DNA of 64,000 nt from Isoperla grammatica (Eukaryota; Arthropoda; Insecta; Plecoptera; Perlodidae): positions 33,459,609-33,523,608 of the forward strand of contig OX246746.1 of NCBI GenBank assembly GCA_945910005.1, written 5' to 3'. Each line of letters opens with the position of its first letter. The stretch's first letter is position 1. Under the pieces are notes generated by a model. It was given only the letters and a program-made list of their open reading frames with translations. It did no database searches and was not told the DNA's origin. Below, piece after piece: positions 22,059 to 34,253 of this stretch. Made by a program: the position numbers and the translations under genes.

Positions 22059-22465
22059 ATGGCAAACGTTCCATTTATTCACGGGTTGTCATTGGTTAAC
22101 TTTCTATAGTGTACACAGCCGTCTCGAAAACATACACAAACTAATATATAACAGGCGCTGCTCTGCTGCAACGGCTACGTCCTTTCGATACGGTTATCGA
22201 ACGTTATGAAATGGTAGTTGGGAATCGCGCGGTAGCTTATCGTGTGGTAGGTTTAACACAAGTGTCGTTAAAGTTAAATTTACCGCGCATCTTAGAGAAT
22301 CTGATGCGCTGATGTCTACAATAAAGTTCAAGTGATCAGATTAGGGTCCATCAAGCTAATATTGCCCAGTTCTCAAGTCTATCTATCGTTTTATCAGTTT
22401 TTCTGTTTCCTATATATGTGGACCTAAGAAAGTAATTGATGAGAAATGAAAATTGACTTTTTCAG

Positions 22466-22606
22466 ACCGAAGTTTTGACTTGCCCGATCGGACATTCCAT
22501 TCACTGCACACTACGTGGAGACTTTCCAGCTCGGAGTCGACCACAGATGTTAAGGAAATGATTCCGGAATTCTTTTATCTACCGGAATTTCTTCAGAACT
22601 CTGAAG
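22466..22606 (+). CDS. LYST: LYST exon (BEACH domain)
   Basis: Encodes [20 protein letters not shown], then [20 protein letters not shown]. The DRTFHS...TWR and [16 protein letters not shown] segments are invariant BEACH features. Acceptor TTTTCAG, donor GAAG|GTAAGA; enters with 2 nt and leaves in phase 1. Confidence 0.98.
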
Positions 22607-23034
22607 GTAAGAAGTGAAAAAATAGCACAGTCATAATTGACTGTTGTCTAGTTGATATTGATCAATAATTGAGAAATGGGCGAATATTCCCCATCCGTTC
22701 CGATCTGTTCAAAACAGAGGTCATGAGGACGATCAATAATCGAATCTTGCATCTCTAATTTCAACAGTTTCTCAACTAAGACGGCTACTATAGTAGTGTA
22801 AACAATTATCACGTGTATTCCTCGTCAACACCTCACATCATTGCTGTATCCCGTTGGATCCCCTCCTATCTCTTACCTCTCTCATTTCCTGTCTCATAGC
22901 TTCCTTACCTTGTACCTGATGTGGGCCTTCCTTCACTTCACCACAGTAACACAGGAATCGTTTGTTTAAACTTATGTCCTTCCTTCGGTGAATATTAAAT
23001 TCCTCTAGAGGGTTACTGAAACAAGTGTTTACAG

Positions 23035-23252
23035 GATTCAAGTTTGGCGTGCGTCAGAACGGGGAGGTCGTCGACGACGTCCAGTTGCCGACTTGGTGTC
23101 GGGGGAACTTCCGAACATTCGTCCTGATTCACCGACAAGCATTGGAGGCAGCCTACGTTCGCGAGCATCTCCCTCACTGGCTGGACCTTGTGTTCGGCTG
23201 GAAGCAAACGGGCAAGGCGGCAGTGGATGCCATCAACGTGTTTCACCCCGCG
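23035..23252 (+). CDS. LYST: LYST exon (BEACH domain, WIDL-type motif)
   Basis: Encodes [38 protein letters not shown] and [20 protein letters not shown], ending in FHPA. W-L-D-L-x-F-G is the LYST form of the conserved WIDLIFG motif. Acceptor TTTACAG, donor GCG|GTATGT; phases 1 to 0. A 7.5-kb intron follows. Confidence 0.98.
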
Positions 23253-23275
23253 GTATGTCACCCTTCTTCTACTAG

Positions 23276-23733
23276 TATAGTTCGTCCAACAGCATTTGAC
23301 GTGTTTCGTTTCCCTCAAAGGGACAATGGACCTTGTTTGTTCACACTTTTAACGCAAATAATCTTATTGTACTCCCAATACCGCCTACCGCCTAAAAGCT
23401 GCCTGGCACAATAATTGGCTGCAAGGTTGTCAGCGCAAGTTCGAAGGGTTCTTTTCACTGGGAACATTGTAAATTATTTTCATTCACAAGGCATTATTCA
23501 AGCATTCAAGTATTATTCACAAGTTTTATTGCTTGCTATTGGGGCTGAAAGAGATATTATACGGAGAGAGCGAGAGAGTGAGATAGAGAGAGATACGCAT
23601 TCTTCGCCAAATACACATCTTGGCAACGCAGGAAGCGGTCGCAAGTGGTTTATTAGGGTGGCTTTTAAGTTTACAACCTACCACCCAGGCCGATGTCGGC
23701 AACAACCCGTCAAATGCTGCTGGACGAACTATA
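23276..23733. mobile_element. MITE with 26-bp inverted ends, 458 bp
   Basis: TATAGTTCGTCCAACAGCAT at the left matches, inverted, the right end ATGCTGCTGGACGAACTATA, extending into TTGACG/CGTCAA. I could not see an unambiguous target duplication. It lies in the intron 23 bp after the donor at 23252. Confidence 0.75.
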
Positions 23734-24424
23734 GGCCTACTAACCACACAAAACAAAATCCACTTGTCACAACTATTTTTTCAGGCATATTAAGTCAGGA
23801 ATTCATGTACTCTCCTCTCTCCCATACTAAAATAGAGTGAGTCTGAGGGTCTGGCCCCCAGGCTTTTTTGAAACCATACATGGTTTTGGTATGAATTCAA
23901 GCATTTTGAGAACATTGCTGATTTGCTATTTTTTAAATACAGATGTAAACCAATACTAGATTGGTAGTCTTTCAATGTCTAAACCTTCATCTTCTCCATT
24001 TTAAGGGGAAGGATGAGTCTTACTTTTGCAGTGGTACAGTAGTTTGCACGCCATTCTTATAACAGTAGATCAATATTCATGACTTTTTTTCTGGTACAGA
24101 AAACTCCTCTAAAAGAAACTTATTGGAATCAGTTTTTTTAAATGTCACTGCCGTATCCGCAAATACTTTTTAAAGTTCGACTTTTTAATAGGACTAGAAA
24201 CAAAAAATGTAAAGTGCCACAGACCATTCTACGCTTATAATTAGAATGTACTACGAATTTAGGAATGGTATCTTGATTAGGCAAGCTACAATTTGCAAGC
24301 TAAATTTGACCAAATTTGAAGCGAATGTGTCGCCCTCACTAGAAACGTCCCCGAACCACTGCAAGATTCTTGGACGGGAGGGTTTTGTGCGAGTGAGAAG
24401 CTTGTTTGACAGAGAGATGCATAG
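23734..24424. other. Intronic DNA, nothing recognised
   Basis: A-T rich with no open frame of interest and no clear repeat. One short inverted-looking segment around GGCTTTTTTGAAACC has no partner. Confidence 0.4.
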
Positions 24425-24432
24425 CCATAGAC

Positions 24433-25449
24433 CAGGGGTGCCCAACATACGGCCCGCCAAGCCATTTTATCTGGCCCACACCTCCCATTTACATTCTAGT
24501 CTCACAACTAAACCCACGAAGAAAACTCAATTTTATTTGAAAGCACATTGTTATGAAATTTATTTGCTGGATATGTGTATAACTATATTTTAGACTTCTC
24601 AGCAAAAAATTATCATAATTCTTTTGTTTCTACTTCTAGTTTTGTTCTCGGTCAAGCCTAGTTTTTTGGAAGCCGAGGAAGGGGGGGGGGGGTGTTTATT
24701 GTTTTCTGTGGCGACATCCGACTTACTAACTGGCGAGGACTCTACTGGCACAGATAACAAATGGTACTGGTTATACAAGTGTCCCCACAAATATGTTTCA
24801 CCATTTTAGTTGTGATCTTGCAAAGGCGTCATGATTCCAAGCACAAAAACGAGTGTGATAAAATGAAGGATTAATTCGAATTGAAAAAGTAAATCTTGTT
24901 TCGCAGCAAAGTATGTTTAAAAAGAAGGTAAATGACGAAAATGAGAGTCAAGCGTCTGTCCGCGCTAGTTTTCGTGTTGCACAGTGTACATTTACTAGCA
25001 GCAGGGGGAACACCATTTGCTGACGGGGAATTTGATATAGATATAGAATAACCAGACTATATACGTGTATATATGGTTAAGTTGATGTGGCCCGCCAACA
25101 TTGAATAATTATGCTAAGTGGCCCACTTCTATTATTATTATTATTATTATTTATTTTTCAACCTCAGAGTACATTGCATTACATAATGTATAAACACTAC
25201 AAGTACATGTGCCTGGTGCTGAAAGGAGGCAGAAAGCGGAACCACGTTCCATCCACGTATAGTGTCCTGCAACCTTCTAAAAATAATCTAAATTAAGTGA
25301 AATAGTGTACATAGTACACTGTTAATTCTAGGTATGAGTGAGTGATATGATCTGTGAGGCTGCGTTACTGTCGAATGAGTGAAGATGGGTATGAGCATAA
25401 ATAGGTGAAAGATGATGATTGGATGGGTGATGAAGTGTGGATGTATATA

Positions 25450-25480
<31 letters not shown>

Positions 25481-25487
25481 ATGTATG

Positions 25488-25518
<31 letters not shown>

Positions 25519-25591
25519 GTATGTATGTATGTATGTATGTATGTATGTATGTATGTATGTATGTATGTGTAAATTAAGTTGGGCACCCCTG
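24433..25591. mobile_element. hAT-type non-autonomous element, 1,159 bp, TSD CCATAGAC
   Basis: Ends are inverted CAGGGGTGCCCAAC, the style of CAGGGGT hAT ends in many animals. CCATAGAC flanks both sides (24425-24432 and 25592-25599). Subterminal CGGCCCGCCAAG and GTGGCCCGCCAAC motifs are repeated. The right half contains an (ATGT)n microsatellite at 25463-25568. No transposase was found. Confidence 0.93.
25463..25568. repeat. (ATGT)n microsatellite
   Basis: A nearly pure ATGT tract of ~26 units inside the hAT-type element. The CMYV-type frames across it are artefacts. Confidence 0.95.
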
Positions 25592-25822
25592 CCATAGACG
25601 ACCCTTCTTTCAACAACAAAAGCCAGCCGCCGGCCGGCGGGATAGCCGCCTGGCTGGCTGGCTTGTAAATATCTGCTGTCAATACATTTGAAATGTTTGG
25701 AAGTAGCACGGTCTGTGGACCACTAATGGTAGAAGATTTGGATTCGGGAAACTTGAACCAAGTCACAAATCTATGAGTTCAATGTGAATACAAATAAACA
25801 AAATTATTATTTGTGAATATTA

Positions 25823-26006
25823 CAGTAATCCCCCTTTAATTCAAATTTCAAGGGACCCTAAAAACTCCAATTTCAATTATAAAATTTTGAATTAAAAGAT
25901 CTCTAACCCTAAGCACCGTACCTAAATCTTCTGCTGGGACTCCATCAATAGTTTGAATTATACATAATTTTGAATTAACCGAGTTTGAATTAACGAGGGA
26001 TTACTG
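25823..26006. mobile_element. Tc1/mariner-type MITE, 184 bp, TA target
   Basis: Ends are inverted CAGTAATCCC[CT]C flanked by TA on both sides. The arms continue with TTTAATTCAAA and its inverse. TA duplication with CAGT-type ends suggests a pogo/Tigger or mariner-like origin. Confidence 0.85.
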
Positions 26007-26206
26007 TATTTTAAATGTTTGAGTGATGATACGAAATCCCCAAAATATTGTTTATAATATTTTGTAGCCTGTATTATACAAAGTGAAGTCACGTTTTCTG
26101 CCCTACTCATGGCAGATACAAACTCAGTATTGGTGTGAGAATATCCAATGTATATGTATGAAATCTGGTTTTAGTAAGTTAGCCACTATTATGCCATTAT
26201 TATGAT

Positions 26207-26327
26207 GTGAACTATAACAGAAAGTTAAAAAATCCGACCCCGCTGGGAATCGAACCTGCCGGCAAGTGGGAGACCTGGGTTCAATTCCCAGCCGGATCAG
26301 ATTTTTTAACTTTCTGTCTTAGTTCAC
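26207..26327. repeat. tRNA-like inverted repeat
   Basis: Arms of ~50 bp (GTGAACT..AACAGAAAGTTAA to GGGAATCGAACC, and its inverse ending TTAACTTTCTGTCTTAGTTC) flank a ~20-bp loop. Each arm contains a tRNA B box reading outward (GGTTCGATTCC, and GGTTCAATTCC in the other arm). A third copy of the arm lies at 26361-26425 in direct orientation. I see no complete tRNA cloverleaf, so I call it SINE- or tRNA-derived rather than a tRNA gene. Confidence 0.75.
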
Positions 26328-26637
26328 AGTTCACACACACACACACACACATATATATATTTGATGTGACATAAGACAAGTAAAAAAACCGACCCCGCTG
26401 GGAATCGAACCCAGCTGAGCTATTCTCGAAATGTGAGCAGTGAGCACGTCATAGCTCATCGTCATAACGAATCACGTGATCGAGTTATGACGAATTTTTA
26501 CCACGTGATGCGTTATGAATAATAGCTTTTATCGCTTTCTCAAAACTACGCTGTTCCGCCTCAAAGCATATATAATCTATTTAGTACAGATGTGTTACAA
26601 ATTGTTGGATAAATGTAGGGATGTTCAACGATATTTT

Positions 26638-26860
26638 TAAGTTACACCATAGTTACTGCAAAATATTTTTCTGAAACAAACTGGCGGCAAAATGTTAGAT
26701 AGCCATATTTTTTTAAAGCTTTTTCCGATCACGAGTATGTTCATGTTATGGCGATCTGATAAATATTGGCAAAGTTACACAAAAGTTACTCGAAAATATA
26801 TTTCTGAAACACAATAACAGCAAAATGTGAGGTGGCTATTTTATAGTAAATTTTTGTCCG
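26638..26860. repeat. Diverged ~135-bp direct repeat
   Basis: AAGTTACACCATAGTTACT... (26638) and AAGTTACACAAAAGTTACT... (26772) share the following CAAAATGTTAGATAGCCAT / CAAAATGTGAGGTGGCTAT blocks. It is a tandem duplication in the intron, of unknown origin. Confidence 0.7.
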
Positions 26861-26884
26861 GTCACGAATATACTAATACTAGTA

Positions 26885-27826
26885 AATGAAAATGGTGTGC
26901 CACAAGGCTCAGTATTGGGACCGTTATTATTCATAATATATATTAACGATATGTATAAAGATTTGCCAGAAGTGTTCCTCAATCTGTTTGCAGATGATAC
27001 GCTTCTGTCAATATCTGGTGATAACTTAAGAGACCTGGTAAAATATTTTAATGATATAGTATTAAAAAGACTGGCCAAATGGTTAGAACGAAACGATCTC
27101 AAGCTAAATGTAAAAAAAAACTAAGGTTATGATTATCTCACCCCAAAATGTAGGTAAAGAGGAGGTGCTCAGAGAGTGTGTAATTAGAATAAATGATGAA
27201 GAATTAGAAATAGTTGAAGAAATGAAGTACCTAGGTATAAGAATTGATAACAATCTAAATTTTAATAGTCATGTTGATTTTATTTGTAAGAAAATTGCAA
27301 AGAAGATAGGATATCTACGCAGAAGAGGCAAGTTTTTCTCATCCTGGACAAAATATGTAATATATCAAACGATTATCCAGCCACACTTCAACTTTTGTAA
27401 TACTGTTTTATTTGAAATAGGAAAAGGAAAAATTGAAAAGTTACAAACGCTACAAAATAGAGGTATGAGAACTATTTTGAATTGTGATCGATATACCTCA
27501 ATAAAATCAATGCTTGAAACCCTGCAAATGTTACACCTGTAGTGAAAAAGGTAAAAAATTATACAATGATATTTATACACAAAATTAAGTTAGGACTATT
27601 ACCGGAGTATTTGTACAAAGACGTTAAAATTAAAGATCAAATTCACAATCACGAAACTAGGAATAAGGGAAATTTTTACTTGGATACAAAAAATAAGTCT
27701 AGTAGTTTAAGATCAGTGAACTTTCAGGGTTTTATAGAATATGATAAGCTACCATTAGTAATAAAACAATGTAAAATTTTAAGTTTATTTAAAAATCAAT
27801 GTAGAAAACATATAATGAATAACTAG
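26885..27826 (+). pseudogene. LINE reverse transcriptase fragment, frameshifted
   Basis: The frame starts with GVPQGSVLGPLLFIIYINDM and includes LFADDTLLS, the catalytic FADD motif. It shifts at a run of nine A (27112-27120) near LKLNVKK, then continues with EEMKYLGIRIDNNLNF, the thumb region, to a stop at 27540. A further frame (27542-27826) carries the C-terminal NHETRNKGNFYL segment. The break at the A-run is typical slippage decay. The N-terminal endonuclease is missing. Confidence 0.85.
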
Positions 27827-28055
27827 TAATTACCTAAGCAAAATTGTTAATTGCATAAGTTTAATAATAGAACAATGTAGAAACACAAAAAACAAAGGAT
27901 AATATATATTACGTATACAACTACAGATAATCAAACATAGCAAAAATATTGTAATCATATTATGTGTTATTATAATGACAACGACTGTAATAACTGTACT
28001 GAGAGTAGCTATAAGAGCTAAATAAATATTCTACTACTACTACTACTACTACTAA
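26885..28055 (+). mobile_element. 5'-truncated CR1-like LINE 3' half
   Basis: Begins inside the reverse transcriptase palm and ends with a TAC/ACT trinucleotide tail (28033-28054), as non-LTR elements of the CR1/Jockey group often do. Same orientation as LYST, in the 7.5-kb intron. A-rich coding DNA, unlike the GC-richer LYST exons. Confidence 0.85.
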
Positions 28056-30723
28056 TGTAAACGCGATTTGATACATATTAGAGGCAGATATCACATTTCT
28101 ATTGCTGTCAATAACTGTTAGTAACGGTGGCGGACCGCGGCGAAAACATGACAGCGAAAATTCTTAGCAACGCACATTGCACTGCATCTAACAATGTCGG
28201 GATTCGGGAAGTATAATAGCTATGGAAATTAAAAAAATGTTTGCAATGCGCATTCTTGAATTGTTGTTAATTGTTGTTTATGTAGGACAAAATAGCTTTG
28301 TTATCTATTAATTACACAATTACACGGAAAATTATGTTAGACCAAATTTATTTGTAGGGTTAATAGTAGTAGATGAACGGTCGGTAGACAAGATTTTACA
28401 CTAGACGAAGTTATGCAGTAGACGAAATGTCTGTGTAGACCAAAAAGTCAAGTAGACGAAATGTCATTAGACCAGGTGTCTGCACCGCACCATAATAATG
28501 TCCCAACTCCACGCACGCACGCAAGCACCAACATGCACAGTAATCCTGACGCACAATCATACACTGAAATTCGCGCGTTTTGACCTTTGAGACCTCAAAA
28601 TACAAATACACAAAAATGAATTAACATCTGTTAATAAATATACTGCTCAGTCGTACTCTTATATAACTTTCAAGTCGTCAGTGACACCCAAAGCATTTTC
28701 TTAGAAGTCATGAGACCAGGCATAGCAGATTATAACCACGATTATTAATTTTGGTGTTTGTATAATTTACCATCGAGTGACGAATTAAAATCTAATGAAA
28801 CCTGTCACATTATTCTTAATTGGAACAAAATTTTGAAAATAAATATGTACCATTTTAAAAACAAAATCTCGTTTATCCGTTGCTCTGGTAAACTGCGGTT
28901 CCTACCCACTTACATAGTCTCGATTAGCCTCGGTTTATTGTCTATGACGTTGTTAATTACATCGTAAAACAATAAACGATCAAATCACTTGGCGTTACGT
29001 ATTCACACCCGAAAACGCCCCCGTGCATTGGCTTGATACCGAAATAAATGAGGTTCAGTTTAATTACTGAGTGGGTAGACTCTAAATGTGAATTTATTTT
29101 ATTTATTTTATTTAATCAAATTCCAAAGCATAAGTATTGTGTTTTAAATTGTCCGTCAATCGTCATCCACATTTATTAGCAGCGATACAGACGTAAAGCA
29201 ACAAGAATATTTGCTAAGTATTTGGACTCAAAAATCAAAACGTACGGACATTTTTTTATGTCCATGAGAAGACTGTTCATAGCCCACCCGCCACTCCTAC
29301 AACCGTTCGGTCGGCCGTATGTTGTAATGACTTTGTTTTCTAAATGGAACGTACCATTCATAAAATATTTTGTTTTCACTACGGTAACCACCAATCACAA
29401 GCTATGAAATCATGCTAGCTGACAGCCAACATACATACCTTTTAGTTGGAGCTTGGAACTCATAGAACCGGGAATTATTATAACTTGTTATTCTTTCATT
29501 TATATGTAAAAAAAAACAAAACGATATATTGCACTTTTTACATCCAAATAATGTATTGTACGCCATCTGAAGTTCCATTATTCACATACTTGTTGAAGGA
29601 CGATTCAAACGTGGAAACGTGTGTGTTATTATTCAAGAATCCAAATAATTTGTTAAAATGTGCAAAATACGAAATATTGAATCTGACGATTTTTTATGTG
29701 TTACTGCGGATAATTACTGTACCAATAGAGGAAATCTTGACAGGCATAATTTACGGTTCGAGACAGTCACAGATTTCAGACAGTCTCAGCAAAATAACTG
29801 AGCTCAATTCACTGGCATTGTGAAGAAAACTTATCCACAATAAGACTATAATCAAGAATGTGGCGATACATAAAAGCAGACAGCAGAAGGTCCATAGTTC
29901 GATTCCCGATTGGTGCTTTTTAGTTTTGTACTTGGATAATGACGGCAATCCATCTGCATGATTCAATTCTGGTGTATATAGGCCTAATCGATGACTTTGG
30001 AGTCTTCATATCAACGAGGCAGTTAATAAATGATGTAATATCCCCCATTTAAATACAGTTCTTGTAACTTTATGGTTAGGCAATGAATATAAACTTAATC
30101 ATTTATTTAGTAAACCAATAATATTGAGGTTTTGTTTTTGTATCATTGATTTGGTGACAAAAGGTAAGTAACCTCAGTTTAGGTGTCCGTCGAAACTTCA
30201 AATAATTATAAAAACATGTTTCAGCTCGTGGGCCGAAAAACATCGGTCTGGTTCTTTTCTGTTAGCATACATTGTTCGGGCTAGAAGTGGTCTTTGAATA
30301 GGGCAGGTAGTTACTCGCGCGACAACGAGCGACCGACGACTAAATCACTTTGAAGGATCTCTGACAGGAATTTCCCCTCCTTGCCCTAAGAAACCACGTG
30401 AGAATAGTAACCAATGAGAAAAATACTTGAAATAATTTAGGGCCAGCCCATTTGAGGGTTATTTTACCCACCCACTTTTTGCCGAAACTTGAAATCTGAG
30501 ATATGGGAGACTATTCCTTAGCGGTTACCAAACTAAAGTGGTCATATTTTCATATTGCTTATTGTGAAGGCAGTGAAATTATCCTGTGATATGGAAGCAC
30601 TGTATGTAGTAGCCATTAAGCCTACTTATAAAATACAAAATGCATTAGTAATTCTGTTTTTTTTTTATAACTATTTTCTTAGTTCTCACACATGTAAAGG
30701 AGGATGCTACTTGTTCTGTTTAG
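28056..30723. other. Long intronic stretch without a recognised gene
   Basis: A cluster of AGTAGACGAAATG / ATTAGACC motifs at 28385-28475 looks like a decayed short tandem repeat. A B-box-like AGTTCGATTCCCG at 29890-29910 has no A box. Everything else is A-T rich with no convincing protein or transposon ends. Confidence 0.45.
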
Positions 30724-30885
30724 ACCTACTCCGGGTTCGATGTGGAGACTATCAAGGATCCAGTGGTACAGTCAGCATGGAAGACCATGACCAGAACATA
30801 TGGTCAGACGCCTCGTCAGCTGTTGCGAGTTCCTCATCCAATGGTGATCCAAGCTCTCGCCTCGTTCTCACCCACTGCACTCGTG
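30724..30885 (+). CDS. LYST: LYST exon (end of BEACH domain)
   Basis: A 54-codon phase 0-0 exon with acceptor CTGTTTAG and donor GTG|GTAGGT. It encodes TYSGFDVETIKDPVVQSAWK and TYGQTPRQLLRVPHP. The FGQTP / YGQTPRQLF motif closes the BEACH domain. MVIQALASFSPTALV then leads toward the WD40 part. Confidence 0.95.
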
Positions 30886-31175
30886 GTAGGTATACCTATT
30901 GCCATTGGGTAGAGGTGTCAAATCACCAGTAATGTAAATATCAGTAATATTACCAGAAAGAGGTAAAATTGGTAACATTTAAAAATGTACTTAAAAGTTT
31001 AAAATATAATATTCAAATTTGAATATGGCGTTGACAAAGTATACACTCGGGTCTTAATCAAATAGTTTTGTAAAGTGGAAGTAACTTTGCTATTGGACTG
31101 GTAAATAATATAATATTCGTCTCATTTATTGGGCCATTAAGAATAGAGGTCCTATTTTGTGTGTTCTACTTTCAG

Positions 31176-31368
31176 CCTGAAGTGATCCCGGACGTGAAGG
31201 GCCTCGTGTGGGGAAGCTATGTTGGCTCTCCTTCCGACCCCGAGCCCACCATCTTGTGGAAGCACAAGTATCGCTCTCCCATCACAAGCTTTGTGACATT
31301 AGCTACCAACCAAGTGTTTGGTTTGCCTGCACATACCTCACTACTAGTCTGCTATAGCAAGGATAAAG
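31176..31368 (+). CDS. LYST: LYST exon (BEACH to WD40 link)
   Basis: Enters in phase 0 after TTTCAG and leaves in phase 1 (AAAG|GTATTC). It encodes VKGLVWGSYVGSPSDPEPTI, matching the vertebrate LYST IKGLKWGEYVGSPSAP segment, then a first propeller strand region ending TSLLVCYSKDK. Confidence 0.95.
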
Positions 31369-31637
31369 GTATTCTCATCCCTTCCTTGTTCTCCCACTTT
31401 GAATATAGTTCAGAGGTGTATGGAAGTAGCATTTTCAGTAGGATATTTTGCAAGTTAACATGTTTAGCCCTTTGTAATATCCATTATTTTTCCATAAGAT
31501 AATAGCTTCTTTAAATTTTTCAAACATGTTTTAATTGTTCAGTACTGTACATAGGCCCACAATGTGCATAGTCTGAAATCAGTTTCAATCCAAGCATTAA
31601 CTCTGGAACCAAAAAAGCTTGAAACGTGTGTTTTTAT

Positions 31638-32626
31638 TAGGGCTCGGCAAGGAAATCGATATTTCGATACGATATCGATACGAGCCGATTTATTCGATAT
31701 CGATATTTGGTTGAATATCGAAATACAGTATTGGCAGGTAACGCATGGCCCCTGTGTGGCCCGCAACCTGCATTACACATGTGTGTTGCGGGCAGTAGGC
31801 TCGCAGGCGGTTAGCGCAGGGCAGCAAAGTGAGAACAGATGCGGCCGGCCGAGCGAGAGAGAACAATAGAGTGCTATCGTGTCTGAGCGAGACGTGACGA
31901 AGTAGTCCGACGTGAGAGAGAGAGAAAGCGCTAGTCGTAGGACGCGTGAGTGGAAGCTAGACCGCGATATATGCTGGCGAATGCAACATGCAAGCGAGCC
32001 GCCTGTTGACAGTTCAGTTCGTCCCTCGCTCCGTAACCTCGATCGTGATTGGCCGGCTGGGGGATCTCGTCTTGCGGCGGCCAATGACCTTGCCCGACTC
32101 TCGGGGATGGCCAGCTGGCCCATCTAACGAGGCGATATACAGAAAAACACCAATCTACGCGACTGGGAATTCCAAATAATCCACATTTCGGAAGATAATT
32201 TCGTTGTAACAACGTTTAGTAATACCAAGGGGAACCAACATTTGTTCGTTAAAATGATCTTCTCGTAATAACAAATTTTCGTTGTAATGATAACAAATTA
32301 ACATTGTGATCATAGGGATTCGGGCGGGACCACAAATAAATTTCGTTAAAATGATGATTTCGTTGTAAGGGCGTTCGTTGTAACGACTTTTGACTGAAAT
32401 AACAATACAATACCCCTTCATTAACAGTTTTATGACCAGATCAGTGTACTTAAGTAATAAATAAAAGACACAATGGTTTAGAAAATATTTTGTTTTTCAT
32501 TTAACTGCAAACTGGGAAGTGGGAGGGGATATTGAAAACAGATGTATTGCTTTCGATATATCGATATCGATATCGAAATTTTTGCCTGATATCGATATTT
32601 GAACTTTATGTCATAGCCCAGCCCTA
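31638..32626. mobile_element. hAT-type element, 989 bp, TSD GTTTTTAT
   Basis: The ends TAGGGCTCGGC and GCCCAGCCCTA are imperfect inverted copies; GTTTTTAT flanks both sides (31630-31637 and 32627-32634). Dense ATCGATAT motifs lie under both ends. The GC-rich middle has frames on both strands with no transposase motifs, and TTCGTTGTAAC-type repeats lie at 32200-32390. Confidence 0.93.
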
Positions 32627-32741
32627 GTTTTTATCATTATTCAGCCAAAATTTAATTTATTTTTACCACCATTTTGTTGAACTCATTCAAAATTGTAAAG
32701 TGCACTGATAATGTTGAAAGAACCCACGTTTAATGTTTCAG

Positions 32742-32851
32742 ATCTGAAAGCAGCCCAGGTTACGTGGGGCCACCCTGATTCTGCCATTCGGGCCAAGATC
32801 AAAAGCTACCAAGCTCCATGGCCCATTGTCAAGGCCCCAGCATTGGACCCT
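32742..32851 (+). CDS. LYST: LYST exon (WD40 region)
   Basis: Two nt complete an Asp codon, then LKAAQVTWGHPDSAIRAKIK; leaves in phase 0 at CCT|GTGAGT. WGHPDSAIRAK corresponds to the SWGYADNILRLK strand of vertebrate LYST. Acceptor GTTTCAG. A 10.7-kb transposon-filled intron follows. Confidence 0.92.
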
Positions 32852-33299
32852 GTGAGTGGCATTTCTAGTTATATGTATCACTGTTTCTTAACATGCTTGG
32901 TTTATTACAGTATTTTATTACCGGTATTATTTGTATTACCTATTACTTTTAATTTTAAATGGATGCAGGACACAAGCCAATTTGGATGGACTGCTGGTCC
33001 TCTTCCTACACCCTTTCATCATTATGCATTAACATTTAGGAATAACCATGTCCAATGTGGATAAGTATCTAACTAATAATAATAGCCTTATAATTTCATT
33101 TCATTGGCACAAAAATTACATACTGTATACTTAGTTTGGCATAAGACCACCATGAGCACTTTGTTCGCGCGGTGGTAAGCTCGCATGTCGTTAAAACGAT
33201 ATTTATTTGCTGTGCTGACGCCTACTAATAACCATATAACATATACACACAAATAAAAACTAAAACATTTAAAATGTAAAACTACAAATAGATATTAAA

Positions 33300-34055
33300 A
33301 CAGCATTTGCATCACTCAATTAAAAAAGTATCTGTTGATTCGATTTGTTTTAAAACATCCCCAGCTTTCATTTTGAAATTACTTAGAGTCATCCTAGCAC
33401 TAAAGTCAGGCATAAACTTAACCATTATGTTAAAAAGAGGTGGTCCTCTGTATGACAGTTGATTGCGCGCATTTGACATTACAAACTTTGGGACATTAAT
33501 TTTATACAATGTAGCTTGTCTTGTAATAGAGGAACTGTTTATCTGAACAAGAATTATTAAAAACATACATGACAGTCTTAAAAATATACAAATGTTTCAA
33601 AGGTAAAATACATAACATCGAATATGGAAAAGTGGTTGAATCTCCTTTCCACATATTACAGATACACCCTAGTTCTAAGTGCAAAGTTCTGGGACGTAAT
33701 TAATGGGTGTAACTTGCTAGCAGAGGCACCTCCCCAGTGCACAATTCCATATTGCAGGTTACTCTGATACAAACGCAAAATACAACTGCCGCAACACCTG
33801 AACTGGCATAAATTTCCTCATGTGATAAAACAAAAGTATTATAGACCTGATTTTTGACTGTAAATAATTTATGTGATCATACCAATGTAATGCCGAGTCA
33901 ATGAATACACCCAGGTATTTAATGGATTCGCACCTTTCAATCTCACTACAGTTACAGATAGCAGATGTACAGCCGGGGAAGTGATATTTTATTGTCAAAT
34001 TAGGTATTGCGAGATCCTCTTTAAAACGGAAAATTATGAACTTAGTTTTTGATCA
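33300..34055 (-). mobile_element. CR1-like LINE 3' fragment, antisense
   Basis: Minus-strand frames carry CESIKYLGVFIDSALHWYDH (thumb region, 33759-33998) and a C-terminal LSYRGPPLFN segment (33312-33566), separated by stops. The rest of the ORF2 is gone. The right edge abuts the integrase region of the Gypsy element near 34055, suggesting that this LINE inserted into or truncated it. Confidence 0.75.
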
Positions 34056-34253
34056 TGGTACATAACCAGAACGTCTTCAACCTTGTCCCGTGGGATGTAC
34101 AGTCGGTGAACCAGTTCACCGTTGACCACCACTACCTTGTGAAGTAGTTCTTGTGAAATAGAGTACTCAGGCTCTAATGTTGCCCTTATGGGACCCTCTC
34201 CATGAGATCCTGGGTTGCGGGATCATTGGCTTGCCATTGACGAACTTGGCTGA

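Larger units (their letters stand above)
20933..22301. mobile_element. Inverted-repeat DNA element hosting two smaller elements
   Basis: GATTCTCTAAG at 20933 and its inverse at 22291-22301 bound the segment, followed inward by GGTAAATTTAAC in both arms. No clear target-site duplication is visible. Inside lie the 532-bp MITE at 21151-21682 and a ~166-bp hairpin element at 21893-22058. No coding capacity. Confidence 0.6.

Noticed and set aside
31773..32212. Several overlapping 60-116 codon ORFs
   Set aside because: They lie in the GC-rich core of a hAT-type MITE on both strands, without transposase motifs.
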